DNA of 64,000 nt from Daucus carota subsp. sativus (GCF_001625215.2 NC_030385.2:30033598-30097597); one strand, 5' to 3'; positions 37,738-49,303 are shown, numbered from the stretch's first letter. Notes: generated by a model not told the origin, from the letters alone. Made by a program: numbers and translations.

Positions 37738-38302
37738 TAAAACTTTTTTTTTTTATTAAAAACCGAGAATTAATGAAAATTTTCACCCGATGTTTGACAG
37801 TAATTTTGGTGAGAACTTGCAAGTCCTTAAGGAGTGACATTATGCAAGAACCGCCAGTTTGATCTCAACTCCCAAGATAAATCCACTAGACTCGAGAAGA
37901 TTAAAGAAACATAAACCATGGACAAAAAGGGAAATCAACTCATAGTTATAGTTAGCTAGCACTATAAATACAAAGGGGAAACAAAACAGAGGCCACATCA
38001 AGTGGAAGGGTAAAAAATGCTCAAAGAACATGAAAGAGGCTGAAAAGCAGAGAGCTGGGAATTTTAAAGGGGGCTGTTGCCCCTCTCTGCACATCAGCCC
38101 ATGATTTCTCCCCTTCCCTTTATTCACAAACCAACAGCCCCTCTCCATTCCTTTTCCTCCAAACTTAAACAAATCATTTCTTTATTTATTTATAGGATTT
38201 TGGTGGGGAATATGGATCATATACTTTGGAATTTTCTTTTCTACTTGGAAACCAATTATTGCCAGTACTAGTACCAGGATTTCCATTTCTTGTGGCTTTC
38301 TT

Positions 38303-38570
38303 GGATTAATTATAAAACCCTAACCCTAAAACAAAGGCTGTGATGATGTGATTAAGGGTTCTTGAGCAAGTCGGGGCAGTGTTGATGTTCCCGTATCTTG
38401 GCGGGGCGGACCCACCAGATGGCATGCGCTGAGAGGGATTCATATGTTGAATGTTTTTGGGTTTAGGGTTAGGGTTTTGATTCAGTATATTTGAATCCCT
38501 CTCTGTTGATAAATTGTGCATGCAAGTGGTGAGGTTGCAGCCATGGCGGTGCACACTCCTTGCCCTGATT
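38303..38570 (-). other. Small open frame of unknown meaning
   Basis: On the minus strand a frame of roughly 85-90 codons runs through VHRHGCNLTTCMHN and RMPSGGSAPPRYGNINTAP and ends near 38306. It lacks a convincing ATG at its start (the first in-frame Met is internal) and has no signal peptide. The composition is less AT-rich than its surroundings. It could be an exon of a short peptide or non-coding transcript; I do not recognise it. Confidence 0.2.
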
Positions 38571-38717
38571 ACTTTCTCATCTGAGCCTCATCGTTTTTAG
38601 GATTAATTAATTATTTTTTGCACATATGAATTCTGGAATTAGAAAATGCATAAATTTATGTTTGTATTTTTATGTTCTTTTTTTTGGTCAGGTGTATATT
38701 GATGTTTGTAAATATTA

Positions 38718-38965
38718 CTCCCTCCGTTTCATAATACATGTCCACTTTAGAAAAAAAGCTTTGTTTCAAAATATTTGTCAACTTCAACTTTCAATATAAA
38801 TTTATATTTCCAAAATCAACTATCCACCACATATTTCAAATTTATATTTCCACACCACACATTAGGTTCAATTAATGACTTATTACACCTCTTTTTTCTC
38901 AAAATCCACTTTTCTTAAATTATGTGATTTTTTGAAAATGGACATGTAATTTGAAACAGAGGGAG
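38718..38965. mobile_element. Stowaway MITE, 248 bp
   Basis: Ends CTCCCTCCGTTTCATAATAC and, inverted, CTCCCTCTGTTTCAAATTAC are flanked by TA (38716-38717, 38966-38967). This is a Tc1/mariner-derived non-autonomous element without coding capacity. Confidence 0.85.
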
Positions 38966-39478
38966 TAAAACTTAAATAAAATGGCGCTAAAGGGTGGGTT
39001 TACCCTTTTTGTTCTGGGACACCCAGCTCTGGTATCTCGATACACTCGGTTAGACTATTGCTACTTTGAGATGTAGTAGATACTCAAAATTATTGAGCTT
39101 AAATTCGTCTCGAGGTTTGGCTTAACATATTTTTGTATCTGAAACCATCAGCAACTCAGCATCATCATCTTTGTCCAGCTATCTGCTATCTATCAAGTAT
39201 GGTCTTTTAGATAACTTTAAAAAAAGTGCTACTTCTTTGGTAGCATCATGGGCTCTGTCCTATTATCCATCTAGTATGGTCGTTTAGGTAATTTTAAAAA
39301 AAGTTTTTATTTTTTGATTTGTAAAAAAATTGAGTAAGATAAAGGAGTAAATTAAGACTCATCAAACTGTTTGAAAATAGTAGGAGTTCTAAAATAATAG
39401 TTTTTCAAAATTAACATTCTCAAACTTTTACATGAAGGTTCAAGAAAAATAGAAGACGATTTTTTATCGAAAGTAGCC

Positions 39479-39606
39479 AGAAGTACTATTCCTTCCTTCT
39501 CATTATAATAATCATTTGCACAAATCAAACGCATTAAGAAATAGAAGTACTATTCCTTCCTTCTCATTATAATAATCATTTGCACAAATCAAATGCATTA
39601 AAATAT
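39479..39606. repeat. Tandem duplication, about 64 bp
   Basis: AGAAGTACTATTCCTTCCTT begins at 39479 and again at 39543. The two units are nearly identical. Confidence 0.8.
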
Positions 39607-39850
39607 TAGTATGATAGGTTGTTATTATTGTCATGTATTGGTTATACAAAATATAACTATTTTTTTTATTCATTTCATTAAAAGTTATGTTTGTATTGTA
39701 AATTATGAAAATTGTGGGGTTAATAAATGTTAACATCGAAATTTAAATAAAATTTATATTGAAAATAGGAGGACAAGTAATAGGAGAAATTTTTTCTTAA
39801 CAAACACAGTATCTTTCGCCCTGTTTAACGTAAGCCAGGTTGGTTTAAGA

Positions 39851-39966
39851 CTTTTGCTGAGCTTATTGGGTTCATTGGAGGTGGGCTTGGATTTTGAGGC
39901 TCCAGTGTCTTTTGCTGAGCTTATTGGGTTCATTGGAGGTGGGCTTGGATTTTGAGGCTCCAGTGT
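39851..39966. repeat. Tandem duplication, 58 bp
   Basis: CTTTTGCTGAGCTTATTGGG begins at 39851 and at 39909. The units look identical, so the event is recent. Confidence 0.85.
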
Positions 39967-40184
39967 CGGCCTTTTAAATGTGGTAATTACATGATGTTGA
40001 CGCAGACATTTCTTTGTCGAGGGAAATTTTTGGGGTCGGAAATTGTTTAAATGTTAATAAAATAATTTTTTTATTGTAAATGATCAAAATATCTAAATAT
40101 TTTTTTTTGAAAATCATAATTAAATAACTTTTAAAATTAAAGTCATATTATTATGGTGCAAGGCTAAAATGGAGATATACATTA

Positions 40185-40509
40185 CTCCCTCTATCTCAAT
40201 TTAGATGAGCATTTTGCTCATTTCACACATATTAAGAAGTATTAAATGATTATAATTTTTTTCATCTTTACTCATATTTATTGTATTGACTTCTTTTGTA
40301 TATGAGCTAATGTATTAAATGATTATAATTTTTTTCATCTTTACTCATATTTATTGTATTGACTTCTTTTGTATATGAGCTAATGGTACATAGAAATGAT
40401 AAAGAAGAGAGGGTGAGAATGGAAGATTGTTAGTAAATATGCATTGATAAGTGAGAGGCTCAACTATTTTGAAATAAATATTTTTTTTCGAAAAGATCAT
40501 CTAAGTGAG
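40185..40509. mobile_element. Degenerate Stowaway-like MITE with internal 73-bp duplication
   Basis: The left end CTCCCTCTATCTCAATTTAG and the right end (minus strand CTCACTTAGATGATC) resemble each other and are flanked by TA. Inside, a 73-bp unit opening GTATTAAATGATTATAATTT occurs at 40239-40311 and 40312-40384. Confidence 0.5.
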
Positions 40510-40878
40510 TAATACGTAGTACTATTATTTAGGGGAGGAAAAAATCGAATTTAAACCGACAAAAATCGAATGGGAGATTTATTATGCCCGTGCTTTTCAA
40601 AGCTAGTATTATTAATTTGGTTGGAGACAATTGCATGAAAATAAAACTCGTGTAATTTTAGATGCATGCACGAAGATATGTATGTGATTTGTTTGATCGA
40701 CCATGTCCAAAATGAGAACTCTAGCCAAAGTTATCCATCATATATATAGGCAAATTTCCAAAAGATACACAAGAATTTTTATTTTTAGACATATAGATAA
40801 TATTGTAATGTGTTTATATTGCAAACCAAGCACCCTGAGTTTGAGCATTGAAATTTGTCATATTGGAAGCTAAGCACT

Positions 40879-41433
40879 TCAGGCTTGAACAAATCCACAG
40901 TCCACGTCATATCTGTCCGGATTCAAGATGCTGTACACAACAATGTCTCTACTCTCCCCCTTAACAAAGAAATATTTCCTTAGTGTACCCTCCTTGTAGA
41001 AACCTGCTTTCTCCAAAACCTTTTGTGAAGCTGTGTTGACATCAAAAACCAAGGCCTCCACTCTATCTAGATAATCCAGCTCCTTGAACACACATGAGCA
41101 CACCATCTTCACAGGTTTAGTTGCAATACCAGAACCCCAATATTTTTCACTGATCGCGTATCCGATCTCTCCTCTGCGTTCATCTTTCCCGGCATTGCCA
41201 GGCATCACGTAGATAGAGCCAATGGGAGAGTCATTAATGCAAATGGCTCGGTACCAGGGATGGGATTTAATGATCCCGTTCAAGAAGTTCAGAGCATCAT
41301 CCTTTGAACTAAAAGTGTCCCATCGACAGAACTGAGTAACATTCGGGTTTCCAGCCCACTCCATAAAAGCTTCAACGTCTGAGGATTTGAATTTTCTGAG
41401 AGTAATTTCTACAGTACTTGTCATGTTATCCAT
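40879..41433 (-). CDS. GNAT-family N-acetyltransferase (RimJ/RimL type)
   Basis: A single-exon 184-residue cytosolic-type GNAT enzyme that transfers acetyl from acetyl-CoA to an amino group; the substrate is unknown. The fold's motifs are visible: TLRKFKSSDVEAFMEW at the N terminus, GEIGYAISEKYWGSGIAT at 88-105 with the acetyl-CoA pyrophosphate loop (YWGSGIAT) and NTASQKVLEKAGFYKEG at 133-149. It ends with a YSILNPDRY segment. Plant homologues of this type (uncharacterised RimJ/RimL-like N-acetyltransferases) have similar length. The ATG at 41433 has a TATA box 35-41 bp upstream, so the leader must be very short or another TATA is used. The Copia element begins 120 bp upstream of the ATG in the opposite transcriptional orientation and may have displaced distal promoter elements. 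Confidence 0.88.
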   Translation of the reverse strand: MDNMTSTVEITLRKFKSSDVEAFMEWAGNPNVTQFCRWDTFSSKDDALNFLNGIIKSHPWYRAICINDSPIGSIYVMPGNAGKDERRGEIGYAISEKYWGSGIATKPVKMVCSCVFKELDYLDRVEALVFDVNTASQKVLEKAGFYKEGTLRKYFFVKGESRDIVVYSILNPDRYDVDCGFVQA

Positions 41434-41467
41434 GTTGATGATAAGTTGATTGAGGCTATAGGTTGAA

Positions 41468-41474
41468 TTATATA
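41468..41474 (-). promoter_or_regulatory. TATA box of the GNAT gene
   Basis: The minus strand reads TATATAA between the retrotransposon edge and the ATG at 41433. Only about 75 bp of native promoter remain upstream of it. Confidence 0.5.
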
Positions 41475-41552
41475 GTGGGTTGAAGTGGGTGTATCATTGT
41501 GGCCAAACTGCAATAATCGTGCTGAAATTTTTGGTTTACTGATATTTCATGT

Positions 41553-41821
41553 TGTTACTGATATAGGTGCAAGTAGCAGTGAGGACGTCAGCAAGAAAAA
41601 AGTGGAAGTAGTAGCTCCACGTGGTGGAGAGTTAGTTACAAAATAATAGATACAGCTGGTGTGTGTAATGTTTCTAGATCGTTCTATAGGAGCCTATATA
41701 TACAGAAGGCTATGTACAGATAAGGACAAGTTTATTCAATACAAACAGTTTAGTTCTCTTCATTCATCATGTTCTCTACAACAGATCCTCCATAATAGTA
41801 GCTTCACCATACTTTGTGATA
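41553..41821 (+). repeat. 5' LTR of the Copia element
   Basis: 269 bp, nearly identical to 47018-47287. A TATATATA run near 41694 is the likely promoter TATA. It is followed directly by the initiator-Met primer-binding site. Confidence 0.92.
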
Positions 41822-44800
41822 TGGTATCAGAGCCAGGTTGCTCTGGTCCTTAATCATACAACACACCAGATTACTTTAGATCTACACATCTTGAATGCTA
41901 TCATTTGCAGCAGTGGTATCAAATTCAGCGATGACTTCTTCAGCAAATAACAGAAATCAAGCACAAGTACCTGTAATTGACATCAATCATCCTTACTATC
42001 TCAGCTCATCTGATCATCCAGGCCTATCTCTTGTAAGTGAAGCTCTCACAGATCAGAACTATCAACAATGGAGTAGATCGGTGAGAATCGCACTTTCTGC
42101 AAAGCTTAAGCTAGGGTTCATCAATGGAACACAAGCGAAACCTGATGCAAATTCACCTCTGGAACACTTATGGATGCGGAGCAATGATCTGGTAATCTCC
42201 TGGATCTTAAACTCAGTTTCTCCAGATATTAGGAAGAGTATTGTGTATTTCTCAACTGCAAAACAAATTTGGGATGATTTGACGCATAGATATGGTCAGA
42301 GTAGTGTTCCTAGAATGTTTCATCTGCGAAAGGAGTTATTATCACTCACTCAAGGATCAAACTCTATTAACACCTATTTTACTCAGTTCAGAGGATTAAA
42401 TGATGAATTGGAGAATTTCTCACCAATACCTAGGTGTCAGTGTGCTGAATCTAATCAGAAAATAGAGAAATATGAGCAACTAGTGAGTCTGAGTCAATTT
42501 CTTATGGGATTAAATGAGAAGTACACTAATACTAGAGGTCAGATTCTACTCATGAAGCCTTTACCTGATATCACACAAGCTTATGCTATGTTGTTGCAAG
42601 AAGAAAGTCAGAGAGCAAATCAGACTAATACTGCAACTGTGTATGAATCTGCTGCTATGAATGTGAAATTTGCTGGAAAGAACAAAAATGTGAGCCAGAG
42701 GAAAGATGATAAGAAACAGGTGGATGAGTCTCTGATATGTGACTATTGCAAGCTAACTGGACATGTTAGAGACAAGTGCTTTGCTCTACATGGCTATCCA
42801 GACTGGCACAGGTTGTATGGACAACCTAAGCCCAAACTTAGGGCTTCAAATAAGAAAATTCAGAGCTCTGCTAATGCTGCAACTGTAGTATGCACTGAGA
42901 ACAAATCTGGTGGTGACAGTGGTGCTACTCTGTCAAATGAACAATATCAGCAATTCCTGCAAATGTTCCAGAACACTATGAAGAATCAGTCATCAAATGC
43001 CAGCTGGTTGAACAACAATAATGCTCAGATAGCAGGTGCATTCAAAATTAATTCAGTTATATATGCCAATACTGCACAGCTTGAACACTCAACACACACC
43101 TGGATTATTGACTCGGGTGCTACACACCACATCACACCACATCTGTCTCTGGTCACAGAACCTCAACTTGTCAATTCTGAATTACATCTGCCAAATGGTA
43201 ATAGAGCTGTAGTGAGTCACATTGGTAACATTAGACTCAATGCAGACCTCTGTCTTCGAGATGTTTTAGTGGTTCCAAACTTTCAATATAACTTGCTATC
43301 TGTTGCTCAACTAACCAAGGATAGTACTTGTCAAGTTCTATTCAATAATGGCAAATGTGTTTTTCAGGACCATGTCTCGAAGATGGAGAAAGAGATTGGT
43401 AGTCAAGAAGGTGGCCTGTACAAGCTCAACTACAATATTATATCAGTCTGCTCTGCTCAACTACAGGACAATCAACTGTGGCACAAAAGATTAGGTCACC
43501 CATCCTTAGCTGTTCTACAACATACCTTGGATATTACTATACCTACTACTGCTTTGAACAGTTGTGATACATGTCACTTAGCCAAACAAGCCAGACTTCC
43601 TTTTGCAACTAGTCAAACCTCTAGTACTGATAGGTTTGAACTAATACACTGTGATGTATGGGGTCCCTACAAACGTACAACTCATGGAAATTGTAACAGC
43701 TTTCTTACTATAGTAGATGACTTTTCCAGATGTACATGGGTCTTTCTTTTATCTGAAAAATCCCAAGTGTCCAACTTGATCAAAAACTTTATTGCTTATG
43801 CTTACAAGCAATTCGAAAAGTCTGTTAAAACTATTCGAACTGACAACGGCACAGAGTTTGTCAATCAAGATTTATCCACACATTTGTTGTCTCTTGGTAT
43901 TGTCCATCAAATGTCATGTGCTTATACCCCTCAGCAGAATGGGGTTGCTGAAAGGAAGCAGCAACACCTGTTGAATGTTGCTAGAGCCTTAAGATTCCAA
44001 GCTCATTTACCTATATCATTCTGGGGTGATTGTATACTGACTGCTGTTCACTTGATCAACCTCCTACCTGCACAAAGTTTAGATTACAAATCACCACATG
44101 AATTGTTGTTTAAGTCCAAGCCCTTCTATGAGCTACTTAAGGTCTTTGGCTGTCTGTGCTATATTTCAAACTTAGCTCCTCCCCAGGACAAGTTTGCACC
44201 GAAAGCACTCAAGTGTGTTTTCTTGGGATATTCCTTTCATAAGAAGGGCTACAGGGTTATGGATTTAATCTCTAAGAAATGTTACATCACTCGTGACATC
44301 TCGTTTGTGGAAAATGTTTTTCCATTTCAACAGATGTCTGTTTCCCCATCTGAGTCTACTCAGTCATCTTCCTACATCTTTCCTGATACTCCACTTTGTG
44401 TGGTACCTGATGTTGGGAACCCTCCTACCATACATGATACCAATGCACAGTCAACTACTAATCCTACTACATCTACTACTGCTACTATGTGTCCACAAAA
44501 CTCTGTTGCTCAGCCCAGACCTACAAGGACTAGGCAAATGCCATCCAAGTTTAAAGACTATACAGGTCTGCCTTCTGCTCACACTACCATCTCTACTCCA
44601 TATCCTTCCTTAACAGGTATGGCTCTCTCTGCTAGCTGTACTTACCCTATTCAGCAATACATATCACTTGATAAGTTTACTCCAGTATATCAAAAGTACT
44701 TGTGTGCAACTGCTGTCGATCCTGTTCCCTACACATTTAAGCAAGCATCCTCAGATGCAAACTGGATGCAAGCCATGAAAACAGAATTGCATGCCCTTGA

Positions 44801-46151
44801 GAGCAACAATACCTGGGAACTAGTGACAAAACCTGAAAATCAGCATATTGTTGATTGCAAGTGGTTGTTCAAAATCAAGTACAAACCATCTGGTGCTGTT
44901 GAAAGGTTTAAGGCACGTCTTGTGGCCAAGGGGTTTACACAAACTCATGGCCTTGATTATTTTGAAACATTTGCTCCAGTGGCCAAGATGACCACTGTGC
45001 GCACTCTGATTGCCATTGCTGCGTCACAAAACTGGAAGATTTCTCAGTTAGACATTACCAATGCGTTCTTACACGGGGACTTAAATGAATGTGTCTACAT
45101 GAGACTTCCTCCTGGCTTTGCAGAATTGTCGTCTCAAGCAGCAATATCTAACATTGCAGATTGGTCAAATATTGTTTGCAAATTGCGTAAATCCATCTAT
45201 GGATTGCGTCAGGCGCCTCGATGTTGGTTCACGAAATTTGCCAATGCTCTGAAAGAAAGGGGATTCACTCAATGCCATGCTGATAATAGCTTGTTCACCA
45301 TATACAGTGGCAACAAATTTGTAGCAGTGTTGGTGTACGTTGATGACATACTTGTCACTGGCACAAGTCCAGACAATATTCAAGGTGTGATTCAGTACTT
45401 AAGCACCAAGTTCAAAGTTAAAGACTTAGGTGCACACAAATACTTCTTAGGTATTGAGGTGGCTCGGTCCACAGATGGTATTTACTTGCATCAACGCAAG
45501 TATACACTAGACATCTTAACTGATACAGGACTTCTTGGAGCCAAACCTTCCAAAGTCCCGTTGCAACAGAATCATGATCTTAACTGCAATAACAGTGCTG
45601 TATTATCAAGTCAGAATGCTAGCCTGTATCGCAGGTTGGTAGGGCGTTTACTCTATCTTACAGTTACTCGACCTGATCTATCTTATCCAGTTCAGGTGCT
45701 TTCTCAACATCTGGCTCAACCAAGAAGTGATCATCTTACAGCAGCCTATAAAGTTGTTCGATATGTGAAAGGTACTTTGGGTCAAGGCTTATTCATGCCA
45801 GCTCAAAGTAAGCCCTGCCTTACTGCTTACTGTGATTCTGACTGGGGGGGGGGGGGTGTCAAGAATCAAGGCTATCTCTCACTGGATATGCTATCAAATT
45901 TGGAGATTCATTGATCTCATGGAAGTGTAAAAAACAGCAGACTGTATCTCAGTCTTCAGCTGAGTCTGAATACCGGTGTATGGCAGCAACATGCAATGAA
46001 ATCACATGGTTGCTTCATATTTTTGCTGCGTTTGGTTTTTACAAGCTCACGCCTGTCACGATGCTTTGTGATAGCAAATCTACAGCTTATGTTGCCTCAA
46101 ATCCTGTTTTCCACGAACGCACTAAGCACATTGATATTGCATGTCATGTGG

Positions 46152-46846
46152 TAGGGGTGTACACGGGTCGGTGAAACCGACCGAACCAACCCAAACCGAC
46201 CATATTTCACCCGAACCAATCCGAACTTTTTTGACCCGATTGATAATTGGATTAAAAAATGAGTAACCCGATTTAATTGGGTTGGACACGGGTTTCGGTT
46301 TTTTTTAACCGATCCAACCCAACCCGATTAAAAAATATTAATTTACATATAAACCCCACCCTAGTAACCCATAATATGTTAGCATAGTCCATTTAACTAA
46401 TTTATTGATTTGTTGTGCTTTGCTAATTGTTGATTTGTTGTGCTTTACTAATTTTTTCTGTTCAACTTAATTTTTAAATTTATTGTTGTAATTCTGAAGT
46501 TTCTGGTATCGAGCTTAATTTGGTATCGAGCTTTAGTTGTTTTGGTCAGTAGTGCATGTTTTTTAAGATGTTATAGTGCTGAACTCATTTTGAATACTAC
46601 ATTCAGTTAAAGTTTTATCTTTTGATGTGTCGAAATTTGGTTTTGCTAGATCATGAAAAAGAAATTATTTTATATTTCATAACCCGATCAAACCGATCCG
46701 AACCGATCCGAACCGAAGTAATACAAATTGGTTTGGGTTATGAATTTAATTTTTATGGTTTGGGTTGAGAATTTAAAAACCCGATTAATTTGGGTTGGGT
46801 CGTTAAATTCCTTTAACCCGCCCAACCCGAACCGTGTACACCCCTA
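46152..46846. mobile_element. hAT MITE nested in the Copia element, 695 bp
   Basis: Perfect 15-bp terminal inverted repeats TAGGGGTGTACACGG are flanked by the 8-bp duplication TCATGTGG (46144-46151 and 46847-46854). The ends are rich in ACCGA and AACCCG motifs, with an AT-rich core and no transposase. It inserted in the RNase H part of the retrotransposon and so is younger than it. A second, older copy is at 11255-11932. Confidence 0.92.
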
Positions 46847-47017
46847 TCATGTGGTTCGTGAAAAACTACAGCTTGGAGTTATTGACACAGCTTATGTTGC
46901 ATCTAATATGCAACCTGCAGACATCTTTACCAAAGCGCTTCCTTCGCATACCATTACACAACTGCTGTCCAAGTTGGGCATTTGTAACAAGTTTCAAAAT
47001 GCCAACTTGAGGGGGGA

Positions 47018-47287
47018 TGTTACTGATATAGGTGCAAGTAGCAGTGAGGACGTCAGCAAGAAAGAAGTGGAAGTAGTAGCTCCACGTGGTGGAGAGTTAG
47101 TTACAAAATAATAGATACAGCTGGTGTGTGTAATGTTTTCTAGATCGTTCTATAGGAGTCTATATATACAGAAGGCTATGTACAGATAAGGACAAGTTTA
47201 TTCAATACAAACAGTTTAGTTCTCTTCTTTCATCATGTTCTCTACAACAGATCCTCCATAATAGTAGCTTCACCATACTTTGTGATA
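47018..47287 (+). repeat. 3' LTR of the Copia element
   Basis: 270 bp, differing from the 5' LTR at about four positions. It is preceded by a G-rich polypurine tract and followed by the target duplication CATGT. Confidence 0.92.
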
Positions 47288-47569
47288 CATGTCGGATGAA
47301 GCTTCATAGCATAGTACACTGAATCGAAGGGCAAAGATGCAACGTTACAACCAATTGCATTAGGATAGACTTTTTATATACACTATACACGACCAAATAA
47401 GGCAATTTTAATCAACTTTGACAACTGAATACAAAGCTATAAGTACAAGTCATGAACTAACTCAAGCTAACAGATCTGCTCTAGCTCGACCACACAAATT
47501 GACAACTAATTGCTAACGAATTTGATGTGGACACTTCAGGCCTTGAAGCTGGAATTTTAATCTCACAGC

Positions 47570-48185
47570 TCGCCTACCAGTTGAAAAATAAAGCTCTTCT
47601 GTTACAGTCTGTAGAGCATTGTGTTCAAGAACAATCATGCATATATTTTTTAACTTTTCTGTTTCGGGATAGGTTATACTGATAAAATTATTGTCTCAAC
47701 ATGTTTATTCCAACTGCACCTCATGAACCGATAAGCTTTCCAGACCGTTGAAGTTATGATAGCAGCCAGGCTAACCATTTCATTTCTGTGTGAAAGTGAA
47801 CAACTTCCATCACCATAATTTTTATCTCAGTTTCTGTGTGGAAGTGAACATGACGAACCCTCTTGAAGTAATTTTGCAACATGCTAGCCTTGTATAAGTT
47901 ACAACTGTCAGTTTTGGAGAATACTGCTGGAACTCTCTTATGGTTTATGGCAACACGTCGGATCTTAGGGTGAATCCAAAATTTATTTGGAAGCTTTGGA
48001 ATATATGGTGTATAAATGGATTCATTATTTATTTTTTATTTTTTTGTTTGGAAGGCTGTCTTACTGTGAATTTGATGAAATTGCAAAATCTATTTGATTT
48101 ATTAATAAAAATTCTCTCGGGTCAATCTGCTGCAGAGAGAAAACTACAATATGTTGATGCCTTAAAGTTATGGGTATATATGATC
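47570..48185 (+). pseudogene. Decayed duplicate of the 3' end of the DCN1-like gene
   Basis: The stretch aligns by eye with about 36080-36960. CTGTAGAGCATTGTGTT matches the end of intron 8. CCGATAAGCTTTCCAGAC followed by AAGTTATGATAGCAGCCAGG matches the start of exon 9. TTTTTATCTC, a GGAGAA(t)ACTG segment and ATCTTAGGGTGAAT match the 3' flank, and GCAGAGAGAAAACTACAATATG matches further on. Most of exon 9 is lost and no frame remains. It lies about 11.5 kb downstream of the source with the GNAT gene and the Copia element between. Confidence 0.8.
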
Positions 48186-48593
48186 AACTTGTGTTTTTGC
48201 TGCCCAGGTTACTCCTAAAAACAAGGCTTAGGAGGTCTTTGTGACTAGGATATTGTGTATTTACGTCTGAGCTTTGGAAGAGTGCTTCAGGTTGTAATCT
48301 TATCAGGATTGCGTTTCGAGATGCAACTCACAGCTGGTAAACATGTTTACAAAATGACAAGGCAAATTATAATTTGCTAGGAGAATATCTTTAATTTACA
48401 GGCCGAGTAGAAAGTGATCGTAGTTATTACTGTACTTTGTTATAAATATCTGACTTGCGAGATCGATTAACAAATATGTTCTGATCCTTGGCTGATACAG
48501 AGAGAATTTTCTGAGAAAAAGATAGTTTATTTTATTGTAAATTACACGAGCATAGATAGTACGATTAGTAATATGATTGTTCTAATATACATA

Positions 48594-48640
48594 ACATTAA
48601 CTAGATAACTAGCCAAAAAAAAAACACATTAACTAGATAA
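48594..48640 (+). mobile_element. Ultra-short poly(A) insertion with 15-bp target duplication
   Basis: ACATTAACTAGATAA occurs at 48594-48608 and 48626-48640. Between the copies lie 17 bases, CTAGCCAAAAAAAAAAC. This is an A-tail with only about six bases of body. Confidence 0.8.
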
Positions 48641-48683
48641 AAATGTATTCCTGACAAAAAAAAAAACTAGATAAAAAAGTATT
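48631..48683 (+). mobile_element. Second ultra-short poly(A) insertion, overlapping the first
   Basis: AACTAGATAAAAATGTATT (48631-48649) recurs with one change at 48665-48683. Between the copies is CCTGACAAAAAAAAA. The left duplication overlaps the right duplication of the preceding insertion, so two events struck the same site in sequence. Confidence 0.8.
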
Positions 48684-48689
48684 AATTGC

Positions 48690-49303
48690 ATAATAAAAAT
48701 ATAGAAGAACTGAAAATTTTATATGTTAAAATACAAATTACATGATCTTAGAGCAGTGCAGTAATATAAAATATTTAAACTAACAGAGTTCTCCATTGGA
48801 GTTGGCTACAATGGTCGGTTAAATTGGACATATAGGATATTATGTAAAATTATAATGGTCGGTTAAATTGGATATGTAGGATATCATGTAAAATTTGCTA
48901 AAACTGTAAGAAATTTTGCTTAATTAATGGTATTGGTTATATTGGTAAGTTATAATTTAAAAATAATATTTTATTAATATTAAATTATTATAAATAAAAT
49001 TTATCATTTTAATATAATAATAAGTGATGTGTAATATTATTATAAATTTTTTACAGGCATGCATTGGATGTTAGCTAAGGGTTTCTCATGCAATAAAATC
49101 TTATTTTTTTATTTATTTGTCGGATCCATATCTGAAAAATCGGATTAGGGAAATTTAAACGAACGGGTCGGACAATATTTTTATATAAAATGCGGATAAG
49201 CGGGTATACCATTTCTCTGTTTGTTGTTGGATAGAGCTGGTATAAACAGATTCAGTAACTCACCTCACTTGAACCGGGAATCATTAAGATAAAAACGATC
49301 GAT
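48690..49303. other. AT-rich upstream region of the dioxygenase gene
   Basis: It contains a direct repeat of about 50 bp (AATGGTCGGTTAAATTGGA at 48809 and again at 48852) and otherwise AT-rich DNA. No gene was recognised. Confidence 0.45.

Larger units (their letters stand above)
41553..47287 (+). mobile_element. Ty1/copia LTR retrotransposon, young, interrupted
   Basis: This fossil element has its 5' LTR at 41553-41821 and its 3' LTR at 47018-47287. Both begin TGTTACTGATATAGG and end TTTGTGATA, with the 5-bp target duplication CATGT at 41548-41552 and 47288-47292. The primer-binding site TGGTATCAGAGCC (41822 on) matches initiator methionine tRNA, and a purine-rich tract precedes the 3' LTR. 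Parts are in copia order: Copia-type gag with a CCHC knuckle, protease (DSGATHH), integrase, reverse transcriptase (YVDD) and RNase H. The coding region is nearly whole but broken about twice, once by a nested hAT MITE. The LTRs differ at only about four positions, so insertion was probably within the last one to two million years at usual plant rates. Confidence 0.95.

Noticed and set aside
43792-44613. Extra plus-strand frames inside the Copia coding region
   Set aside because: They overlap integrase and linker coding in another frame and carry no recognisable domain.
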